Assembly: GCF_030177935.1 (NCBI RefSeq)
Contig: NZ_CP089974.1
Coordinates: 1,178,001 to 1,242,000 of the forward strand
Direction of reading: 5' to 3'
Length of the DNA stretch: 64,000 bases
Origin: Moraxella haemolytica
Lineage (GTDB): Bacteria > Pseudomonadota > Gammaproteobacteria > Pseudomonadales > Moraxellaceae
Part shown: positions 57,427 through 64,000 of the stretch, in pieces
Layout: every line of letters starts with the position of its first letter
Numbering within the stretch: the first letter of the stretch is position 1
Translations under genes and position numbers: made by a program
Notes under the pieces: generated by a model
The model's database searches: none
The model's input: the letters and a program-made list of their open reading frames with translations, nothing else
Told to the model about the DNA's origin: nothing

Positions 57427-58263
57427 ATGACTCACCCAAACACACCAAGCATTCTACAAAAAATAGTCGCAACAAAGCACCAAGAAATCATCAATGCAAA
57501 ACAACAACTTAGTCAAGAAGCCCTGCTTGACATCATTCATCAAAACAAAGATACACCAAGGGGTTTTGCTGATGCCTTGCGTGCCATTGATACCAAGCGT
57601 GGCAACATCGGCGTCATCAGCGAAATCAAAAAGGCCAGCCCATCAAAGGGCATTATCTGCCAAAATTTTGACCCCATTGCCATTGCTCAAGACTATACCA
57701 AAGCAGGTGCTACCTGCCTATCGGTTCTGACCGACCGTGAGTACTTTTTGGGTCATGACAACTACATGAAAGCCGCCAGAGATGCCTGTGCATTACCTGT
57801 GCTTCGTAAAGATTTTATGGTGGACGACTATCACATCTACGAATCTCGTGCCTTAGGAGCAGATTGCATTTTACTCATCATGGCATGCCTTGATGATGAA
57901 ATAGTGTTTCGCCTGCACGCACTTGCCATTGAATTAGGCATGGATGTATTGATTGAGATTCACACTCAAGATGAGCTTGAGCGTGCCTTAAAACTTCCCA
58001 AAAGCAAGCATAATATCTATGGTATCAACAACCGAGATTTAAATACTTTTAAAGTGGATTTAGCACACAGCATTCGCCTGTGCGAGCGTTTGTTTGAGGT
58101 GCTTGGTGATGATGCGTTAGTGGTGAGTGAAAGTGGCATTAATGATGCAGATGACATTCATCTTATGCAAAACAACCGCATTCACCATTTCTTAATTGGC
58201 GAGCAGTTTATGAAAACCGATAATGCTGGCGATGCTCTAGCCAAGCTATTATCTAGTATCTAA
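57427..58263 (+). CDS. trpC: Indole-3-glycerol-phosphate synthase
   Basis: Ring closure to indole-3-glycerol phosphate; a TIM barrel. 278 residues, stand-alone (not fused to TrpF). Signature VISEIKKASPSKGII near residues 60-74, VLTDREYFLGHDNYM, LPVLRKDFMVDDYHIYESRA, GINNRDLNTFKVD and SESGI all present. Last gene of the trpGDC unit, followed by a very strong hairpin. Confidence 0.96.
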   Translation: MTHPNTPSILQKIVATKHQEIINAKQQLSQEALLDIIHQNKDTPRGFADALRAIDTKRGNIGVISEIKKASPSKGIICQNFDPIAIAQDYTKAGATCLSVLTDREYFLGHDNYMKAARDACALPVLRKDFMVDDYHIYESRALGADCILLIMACLDDEIVFRLHALAIELGMDVLIEIHTQDELERALKLPKSKHNIYGINNRDLNTFKVDLAHSIRLCERLFEVLGDDALVVSESGINDADDIHLMQNNRIHHFLIGEQFMKTDNAGDALAKLLSSI

Positions 58264-58336
58264 CCCATCATTGATATTTTGATACAAGTTTTTATCACCA
58301 AAATTATCTACCAGTTTGATTAACCAACTGATGCCA

Positions 58337-58378
58337 GATAACAAAAAAGCGAATGAATTCATTCGCTTTTTTGTTATC
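58337..58378. terminator. Bidirectional terminator between trpC and marC-like gene
   Basis: A 42-bp perfect palindrome (58337-58357 with 58358-58378) with flanking A and T runs; one of the strongest hairpins in the window. Confidence 0.88.
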
Positions 58379-58396
58379 AATCCATTAACAGAGCAA

Positions 58397-59050
58397 TTAT
58401 CCAAGTTGTGGAAATAGCGTTCTAAGACCATTGACCATAATCTCAATGGACAACGCCGCCAAGATAATACCCATCACACGATTGATGACATTAAGACCTG
58501 TATTACCCAACACCTTACTAATCCGCCCTGCCCCCATCAAGCATGCATAGCAAAACAGACTGATGGCAAGTCCTGATGCCAAAATCATCAAAATACCTAC
58601 AAGACTGTTATACTCAGCAGCATAGATAATCACAGTAGAAATCCCACCAGGACCTATCATCATCGGAATGGCAATTGGCACAACTGCCACGCTTGCAAGA
58701 CCGCCCACTTGACTTCGTTCACTGATCTCGTCATCGACATCTTTTTCTTGGGGCTTGGCAGGATTGTTACCAGCACTCATCATATTAAGAGCAATCAGCA
58801 ATAGCAACAAACCACCCGCCATACGAAATGACCCTAAAGAAATGCCCAATACCTGCAATAATAGCTCGCCAAGCAATACAAAAAACGAAATCGTAATAAA
58901 TACGGTCAAGCAAGCAGTGCGTGCCACTTTTTTCTTAGCATTATCCGAATGACCATTGGTAAAATGCAAAAACAGCATCAATGCCCCCAATGGATTGATT
59001 AATACCACAAATGCCAGCGTAATTTTAACTATATCAATTTCCACAACCAT
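58397..59050 (-). CDS. MarC family integral membrane protein (copy 1)
   Basis: 217 residues, six hydrophobic segments. MarC-family features: FVVLINPLGALMLFLHFT at the start and VPIAIPMMIGPGGISTVIIYA in the middle. Function of the family is not settled; it does not appear to be needed for multiple antibiotic resistance in E. coli. Close paralog of the next gene upstream (shared MIGPGGISTVIIYA and INPxxAL), 94 bp apart, so a tandem duplication. ATG at 59050; a GTG precedes it. Confidence 0.88.
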   Translation of the reverse strand: MVVEIDIVKITLAFVVLINPLGALMLFLHFTNGHSDNAKKKVARTACLTVFITISFFVLLGELLLQVLGISLGSFRMAGGLLLLLIALNMMSAGNNPAKPQEKDVDDEISERSQVGGLASVAVVPIAIPMMIGPGGISTVIIYAAEYNSLVGILMILASGLAISLFCYACLMGAGRISKVLGNTGLNVINRVMGIILAALSIEIMVNGLRTLFPQLG

Positions 59051-59144
59051 CACTCATCTTTTGCAAAAGACATCGTTCATTTAAAAACATCTTCATTCAA
59101 GAAGCAAAAACAATTCGTCAATTATCAAGCCTATCAATGGATTA

Positions 59145-59786
59145 TCACAAACTGGTGGCGGCATAAATCACAGGCAACACCGCCTTGATACCACTAATGA
59201 CAATCTCAACCGCCACTGCTGCCAAGAGCATACCCATCACACGACTCATGATACTAAGCCCTGTATCACCCAAAAATCGGCTAATCTTAGACGAGGTTAA
59301 CAAAGAAATATAGCAGAACACCGAAATCAAAAATCCTGCCCCTACAATTGATAATTTTTGTGAAACCGATGGCATTTGACCAGCATAGATAATCACAGTA
59401 GAAATCCCACCAGGTCCTATCATCATCGGAATGGCAAGTGGCACAACCGCCATCGCCGCCAGTGGGCTATGCACACTAATACTATCGCCATCAGGCTTAA
59501 CAGGGTTGCCACCACCATTCATCATGCTAATGGCAATCAAAAATACCAAAATCCCACCTGCAATCTGAAACGACCCCACCGAAATCCCCAAAAATTTCAG
59601 CAGATGATCGCCCATGAATGCAAAGAATGCCACAGTCGCAAATATGGTCAAGCAGGCAATTTGAGCGACTTTCTTTCGGTCTTTAGGGGTGTAACCATTG
59701 GTGATATTTAAAAACAACCCCAATGCACTAAAAGGGTTGATAAGCACCACAAAAGCCAAAATAATCTTAATCAGTTCAATATCCAT
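59145..59786 (-). CDS. MarC family integral membrane protein (copy 2)
   Basis: 213 residues, six hydrophobic segments, same layout as copy 1: LAFVVLINPFSALGLFLNIT and VPLAIPMMIGPGGISTVIIYA. The two differ throughout, most in the loop after TM3 (GGGNPVKPDGDSISVHS here, a longer charged loop in copy 1), so the duplication is old. Upstream member of the pair, divergent from queC. Confidence 0.88.
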   Translation of the reverse strand: MDIELIKIILAFVVLINPFSALGLFLNITNGYTPKDRKKVAQIACLTIFATVAFFAFMGDHLLKFLGISVGSFQIAGGILVFLIAISMMNGGGNPVKPDGDSISVHSPLAAMAVVPLAIPMMIGPGGISTVIIYAGQMPSVSQKLSIVGAGFLISVFCYISLLTSSKISRFLGDTGLSIMSRVMGMLLAAVAVEIVISGIKAVLPVIYAATSL

Positions 59787-59933
59787 AATTTTTCTTAACT
59801 ACCATTGTTAATCTTTAATAAACAACTCGCAATAAACACCTATTGTAACATAAGGCAGATGAAATACTTACCAAAATCCGCACTTTATGGTAAAATTTTA
59901 TTCTCTTTTTATCAGCAAAAGCACCTTACCAGT

Positions 59934-60662
59934 ATGCAAAACACGATTGATAATAACGATTTTCAAGATAAGCACGCCATCGTTCTGTTCTCAGGCGGAC
60001 TTGATTCAACCACTTGTCTTTACTGGGCAAAATCACAATTTAAAAGCATCACCGCCATCAGTTTTCGATATGGACAACGACATTCTAGCGAACTTATCGC
60101 TGCCAAAAAAATCACCGAAAATCTAGGTGTTGATCATCGCATTATTGATATTGACATCGCTCAACTTGGTGGCTCTGCTTTAACAGATCAAAACATCAGC
60201 GTACCTGATTATGACGCCCACTCCAATACCGTACCCATTACTTATGTACCTGCCAGAAATACCATTTTTTTGTCTTATGCACTGGCAGTAGCTGAGGTCA
60301 TGCAGGCAAATCACATCGTCATCGGCGTCAGTTCGGTAGATTTTTCGGGCTATCCTGACTGTCGCCCTGATTTTATCGAAGCATTTGAAAACCTTGCAAA
60401 CCTTGCCACCGTTGCAGGGCGTGCAGGCAATCATCTAAGCGTTCTTGCCCCATTGCAGTATCTCTCAAAATCTCAAACCCTAGAGCTTGGTCTGTCTTTG
60501 GGCGTGGATTATGCCAAAACAGTATCTTGCTATCAAGCAGATGACGACGGTCGTGCCTGCGGTATGTGCGACAGCTGTGCACTACGCCAACAGGGCTTTG
60601 CTCATGCAGGCATTGCCGACCCTACTCGCTATCAGCACTCGAAAGCACCAAAGCCACAGTGA
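59934..60662 (+). CDS. queC: 7-cyano-7-deazaguanine synthase QueC
   Basis: Makes preQ0 from CDG with ammonia and ATP on the path to queuosine. 242 residues from ATG 59934. PP-loop [13 protein letters not shown] at residues 17-29; C-terminal zinc cysteines in [18 protein letters not shown] (four Cys). The frame extends 43 codons upstream (to 59805), with an ATG at 59859 as another possible start, but the shorter form fits the family. The hairpin terminator overlaps the 3' end of the gene. Confidence 0.93.
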   Translation: MQNTIDNNDFQDKHAIVLFSGGLDSTTCLYWAKSQFKSITAISFRYGQRHSSELIAAKKITENLGVDHRIIDIDIAQLGGSALTDQNISVPDYDAHSNTVPITYVPARNTIFLSYALAVAEVMQANHIVIGVSSVDFSGYPDCRPDFIEAFENLANLATVAGRAGNHLSVLAPLQYLSKSQTLELGLSLGVDYAKTVSCYQADDDGRACGMCDSCALRQQGFAHAGIADPTRYQHSKAPKPQ

Positions 60663-60684
60663 TTGCCTATGGCTTTGGTGCTTT
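60642..60684 (+). terminator. queC: Terminator overlapping the queC stop
   Basis: Perfect 15-bp stem (60642-60656 with 60670-60684), 13-nt loop, then TTAATC. The left arm lies within the last codons of queC (stop 60660-60662). Confidence 0.85.
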
Positions 60685-60736
60685 TTAATCTTTGATTTTA
60701 TTTAATGATTAACTTTTCTATACCTTTTCAATAAAA

Positions 60737-60756
60737 TACCGACCAGTTGGTTTTTA
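60737..60756. promoter_or_regulatory. Candidate TetR operator
   Basis: TACCGACCAGTTGGTTTTT has the dyad ACCA-GT-TGGT centred at 60746/60747 and resembles the ACCGACC-GGTCGGT type of TetR-family sites. It lies 190 bp before the regulator's likely start. Weakly symmetric, so tentative. Confidence 0.3.
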
Positions 60757-60941
60757 AAAACTTTGGCTTCTTGTACAACTGTCCATTACCGCTTTATACC
60801 ATCTTAACCGTGCTATTATATCAAAAAAAGCACCGAATTTACCCACCGAAATGGTATCAGCTCATCATAAGCATAATAGCCAATGGCTTTTTAAAATCAA
60901 TGATTCATTCACGATTAGCCACCCAAAAATACAGGAAAACC

Positions 60942-61520
60942 ATGGAAAATCAATTACTTGATTTATTTAACAATACCCAAACAAAACGCAAAAACAACCC
61001 TGAGCTACTAAAGCACAATCTACTTATTGCCGCCAAGACACTCATGCTAGAAGATGGCATTGCCAACCTTTCCATTCAAAAAGTCGCCACTTTGGCAGGG
61101 ATAAGTAAAGGTGGGTTGTTTCATCACTTTAAGAATAAAGAAATGCTGATTGCTTCTGTATTTGAGCTATTCATCGCTCAAGTAAACACCGCCATTTTAG
61201 AAGAGATTGAGCAGCTTGGCGAAAGTAAAGGTGTGTTTACTCGTGCTTATGTGAATGTATTTTTTTGCAATGATAGCATTGGTCTATCTAGCGACTGGGC
61301 AGGCTTGATTCGCGCCATGAATGCCGAGAGCAAACTTGTTGTACTATGGTCAAATTGGCTAAATCACAAACTAAAAACCTACGCCCATACCGATGATGAT
61401 GTGCGTCTTGCTAGCATCCGCCATGCAGTTGACGGGGCTTGGTTAAATGACCTATCTGATGACAATCTGCCCAAGATTCATGCTTACCTAAACAAGCTGA
61501 TTGATGATATTGTGGCATAA
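60942..61520 (+). CDS. TetR/AcrR family transcriptional regulator
   Basis: 192 residues from ATG 60942, which follows ACAGGAAAACC; the frame is open further upstream but reads as non-family hydrophobic sequence. N-terminal HTH: LLIAAKTLMLEDGIANLSIQ followed by KVATLAGISKGGLFHHFKNKEML (residues ~22-65), the typical TetR recognition helix. The C-terminal ligand domain resembles TetR_C-type domains with ASIRHAVDGAWLNDL. Target genes are unknown; no efflux gene is adjacent. Alone between two terminators. Confidence 0.88.
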   Translation: MENQLLDLFNNTQTKRKNNPELLKHNLLIAAKTLMLEDGIANLSIQKVATLAGISKGGLFHHFKNKEMLIASVFELFIAQVNTAILEEIEQLGESKGVFTRAYVNVFFCNDSIGLSSDWAGLIRAMNAESKLVVLWSNWLNHKLKTYAHTDDDVRLASIRHAVDGAWLNDLSDDNLPKIHAYLNKLIDDIVA

Positions 61521-61569
61521 AATACACCAAGTTGTACATTGGGTTATTTTAAGTGCTTGTTAAAACATA

Positions 61570-61600
61570 AAAAACACCGCCTTCGTTAAGCGGTGTTTTT
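61570..61600. terminator. Bidirectional terminator between the TetR gene and the purine permease
   Basis: 11-bp stem (61570-61580 with 61590-61600), 9-nt loop, A and T runs at the base. Serves converging genes. Confidence 0.83.
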
Positions 61601-61630
61601 AAAATAAGCGATCAGCTTGATGGATACAGC

Positions 61631-62944
61631 CTAGATAGCATAACCCAACGCATAGAACGCCACCAATACCACAGCGATAATCACTGTGCCAATGTTTAGT
61701 TTATGAAACTCGCCTGCAATGATGCGTCCAAGTACCAATGACGCAAAACCAAGCATGATACCAGTTACAATGTTTGCTGTTAGCACAATGAACACTGCAC
61801 AAACCAGGCCACTCATCGCACCCACAAAGTCTTCAAAGTCAAGCTTTGAAACATTGCTTAGCATAAGCAAACCCACATACATCAACGCAGGTGCTGTTGC
61901 ATAGCTTGGCACTAAGAACGCCAAAGGACCAAAAAACAGCATAAGCAAGAACAATGCACCCACCACAACAGCAGTCAGTCCTGTCTTGCCACCAACTGCC
62001 GTGCCTGCCGCCGATTCAATGTACACAGCAGCAGGTGCTGTACCAAACAGACCTGAGAAAATACTCGACACCGAATCAGCAGTCAATGCCTTGCCACCAT
62101 TGATGATTTGACCATCTTTATCTATCAAGCCTGCCTGCCCTGCCACCGCACGAATCGTACCTGTGGCATCAAACACCGCTGTCATCACTAAAGCAAATAC
62201 CGCAGGCAACACTACCGCATTTAATGCACCCATGATATCTAGGTTGAAAAACTGCGACTCACCATCAATCACTGGTAATTTAAAGATAGAGCCGCTAAAT
62301 TGCACATTCGGATCAATAATCAGCCCAATCGCCGTGATGGCGATAATCACCCAAAGAATACTACCCTTGACTCGCTTGCGTTCAAGACCAATGATGGCAG
62401 CCAAACCAAGCAATGACATCAGCACAGGGAATGAAGCAAATTCGCCCATCTTGACAGGCAAGCCTGCATCATTTTTAATGACCAAACCCACACCATTAGC
62501 AGCAATGAGTAGCAAAAACAAACCGATACCAATACCTGCACCATGAGCGATGGCACTTGGCAAATTTCTCAAAATCCAAGCACGAATGCCCGTTACCGAA
62601 ATCAGCGTAAACACCACACCCATCAAGAATATCGCACCCAATGCCACAGGAATGCCAATACCTTGACCCAAAACAAGACTAAACGCCGTAAAGGCAGTCA
62701 AGCTGATTGCACAACCAATCGCCATCGGCACATTTGCCCACAGACCAATTAAAATTGAGCCAAGACCTGCAACTAAGCAAGCAGCAATGAATACTGACTC
62801 AGCAGGAAAGCCCGCTTGCGACAGCATATTAGGAACAACAATGACCGAGTACACCATCGCCAAAAATGTCGTCAAGCCTGCAATGATCTCTTGACGCACA
62901 GAAGAGCCACGCTCTTCGATTTTAAAAAAAGAAAGCAAAGACAT
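61631..62944 (-). CDS. NCS2 family purine permease (AzgA/GhxP type)
   Basis: Inner-membrane H+ symporter for guanine/hypoxanthine or adenine. 437 residues, about 13 hydrophobic segments. Start [21 protein letters not shown], then [40 protein letters not shown], and [26 protein letters not shown] are characteristic of the AzgA-like branch (COG2252). Which purine it prefers cannot be told. Single-gene unit. No purine riboswitch is seen upstream. Confidence 0.9.
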   Translation of the reverse strand: MSLLSFFKIEERGSSVRQEIIAGLTTFLAMVYSVIVVPNMLSQAGFPAESVFIAACLVAGLGSILIGLWANVPMAIGCAISLTAFTAFSLVLGQGIGIPVALGAIFLMGVVFTLISVTGIRAWILRNLPSAIAHGAGIGIGLFLLLIAANGVGLVIKNDAGLPVKMGEFASFPVLMSLLGLAAIIGLERKRVKGSILWVIIAITAIGLIIDPNVQFSGSIFKLPVIDGESQFFNLDIMGALNAVVLPAVFALVMTAVFDATGTIRAVAGQAGLIDKDGQIINGGKALTADSVSSIFSGLFGTAPAAVYIESAAGTAVGGKTGLTAVVVGALFLLMLFFGPLAFLVPSYATAPALMYVGLLMLSNVSKLDFEDFVGAMSGLVCAVFIVLTANIVTGIMLGFASLVLGRIIAGEFHKLNIGTVIIAVVLVAFYALGYAI

Positions 62945-63226
62945 AAAACGCCTATTGAGTTTGCCAAAGTAACAATAAAGAAGAAAAAATTTACTAATTT
63001 TACTTGATGGTGAGTTTTTTTACAATTTTTAACGAATAGATTTTTGTAATTTTAGATAATTTTTTAAAAATTTAGAAAAAACACGGAGAAATTATGCGGA
63101 CTTTTGCAAGTTTTTTAGGTAAAATGGTATGCCTTAATGAAAGATGATAAAGTCTAGCACTTTATACCTAGTACCTTATCTCAATCTTATTTTTCTTTTA
63201 TAGCAACAGAACATTTAATATCATCC

Positions 63227-63703
63227 ATGAAAAATACTCAAGAAGATATCACCCTACCTACTTTTCTGGTCAATCTAGTGGTAGGCGATGATGAACACAC
63301 CATCAGCTTACCAAATTGGTTACAAGAATACAATCAAGGATTGATCTTGTATTTTTACCCCAAAGACAACACACAAGGCTGTTCAGTACAGGCGGTTGAT
63401 TTTAGTCAGTTAAAACAAGCATTCGCCAACAAAGGCTATCAGGTCATTGGCGTATCTCGTGATGGCATCAAGTCACACCACAATTTTATCAACAAAAAAG
63501 AGCTATCCATCGCTCTTGTTAGCGATAGCAACGAAATGCTCTGTCAGCACTTTGATGTCATCAAAGAAAAGATGATGTATGGCAAGACGCATTTAGGCAT
63601 TGTTCGTTCAACCTTTGTGTTTGATAGTGCAGGGCAGATGATTGCCAGCTATCGCAACATTAAGGCTAAAGATCACGCCCAAACGCTACTAGATATGCTA
63701 TAA
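63227..63703 (+). CDS. bcp: Peroxiredoxin, Bcp/PrxQ-like, without the usual resolving cysteine
   Basis: Thiol peroxidase of the AhpC/TSA fold. 158 residues. Peroxidatic motif PxxxTxxC is intact (Pro45, Thr49, Cys52 in FYPKDNTQGCSVQAVDF), but the resolving Cys expected five residues later is Val57, so it would work by a 1-Cys or external-thiol mechanism. IGVSRDGIKSHHNFI and the late Arg in GIVRSTFVFD are typical. A further Cys occurs in EMLCQHFDV. 15 bp before a glycosyltransferase gene. Confidence 0.88.
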   Translation: MKNTQEDITLPTFLVNLVVGDDEHTISLPNWLQEYNQGLILYFYPKDNTQGCSVQAVDFSQLKQAFANKGYQVIGVSRDGIKSHHNFINKKELSIALVSDSNEMLCQHFDVIKEKMMYGKTHLGIVRSTFVFDSAGQMIASYRNIKAKDHAQTLLDML

Positions 63704-63718
63704 ATTCATGCAAAACCC

Positions 63719-64000
63719 ATGAAAGTTCTACATTTATCGTCATCATTAAAACATGATGAATCCGAGCGTGGCATCTACGCCATCACGCACGCACTCATGC
63801 GAGCAGGTCATGAATCTGTTGTCATTGGTGCTGCTCACGAAGATGAGGAGTTGGTTACTCGTCTTTTGCGTGATGGCACGATTTATCACCGCTTGCCCAT
63901 GCCAAAAAAATCATGGTGGGCATTAAAGCATGTCTACAAACTAAGACAGCTCATCTGTGAATATCAGCCAGACATCATTCATGTACACTCTCGAACACCT
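63719..64000 (+). CDS. Glycosyltransferase family 4 (GT-B) protein, partial
   Basis: First 94 codons, cut by the window end. MKVLHLSSSLKHDESERGIY at the start, ALMRAGHESVVIGA and YQPDIIHVHSRTP are typical of the N-terminal Rossmann-like domain of GT4 glycosyltransferases acting on surface glycans. Specificity cannot be inferred. Follows bcp by 15 bp and could share its transcript. Confidence 0.8.
   Translation, partial: MKVLHLSSSLKHDESERGIYAITHALMRAGHESVVIGAAHEDEELVTRLLRDGTIYHRLPMPKKSWWALKHVYKLRQLICEYQPDIIHVHSRTP

Noticed and set aside
59805-59933. Upstream extension of queC
   Set aside because: The 43 extra codons do not resemble QueC; the conserved region starts shortly after the ATG at 59934.
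60747-60941. Upstream extension of the TetR regulator
   Set aside because: Hydrophobic sequence unlike any TetR N-terminus; ATG at 60942 has a good AGGA and places the HTH correctly.

Overview
The window looks like a chromosomal segment of a Moraxella species (Moraxellaceae, Gammaproteobacteria). The reasons are a base composition of roughly 40% GC, a BamA that from memory closely resembles the Moraxella catarrhalis Omp85, and an FHA-like two-partner secretion locus of the kind called mha in M. catarrhalis. The species cannot be fixed from sequence alone.

Layout. 1-1213: 5' part of a Na+-coupled NSS transporter gene. 1425-12601 (minus): the envelope biogenesis cluster pyrH-frr-uppS-cdsA-small lipoprotein-dxr-rseP-bamA-lpxD-fabZ-lpxA, without the usual skp between bamA and lpxD. 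12953-22203: an SLC13/DASS anion transporter, xseB, pncB, lipB, ppa, a DUF1275 membrane protein, fabI, and a pair made of a probable DUF3100 membrane protein and an M20 amidohydrolase. 22204-35360: the accessory region. 35751-35939: tRNA-Val(TAC) and tRNA-Asp(GTC). 36128-40774: rimO, gap, a Nudix/ThiE-like fusion and hemP behind a Fur-like site. 40973-48919: tamB and tamA, both long versions. 49048-55182: an LplT-like MFS protein, a TPR-like exported protein, hemE, proB and obgE. 55595-58263: trpG-trpD-trpC. 58397-63703: two tandem marC-like genes, queC, a TetR regulator, an NCS2 purine permease and a Bcp-like peroxiredoxin. 63719-end: start of a glycosyltransferase.

The most interesting part is 22.2-35.4 kb. 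A TpsB/CdiB-type outer-membrane transporter (mhaC, plus) is divergent from a 1671-residue TpsA/CdiA-type effector (mhaB, minus). The two appear to share a palindromic TTGCAA -35 element in a 128-bp gap. The last ~221 residues of MhaB form a variable toxin module that begins at an AEEAVRWNG motif, which sits where VENN sits in classical CdiA. Downstream of mhaB lies an array of further C-terminal modules, each with a putative immunity gene, separated by repeated copies of the DNA encoding that motif. Three modules are intact. At least three more are decayed or chimeric. Three immunity proteins in the array are paralogs with a membrane anchor and two shared cysteines, and all three are paired with (whole or broken) members of one toxin family. 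This is the layout of a contact-dependent inhibition locus that can swap its toxin by recombination at the repeated boundary.

Elsewhere most genes are housekeeping. Strong inverted repeats mark the ends of many units, often serving converging genes. The strand-specific envelope cluster, the tam pair and the heme, proline and tryptophan genes are ordinary for this group.
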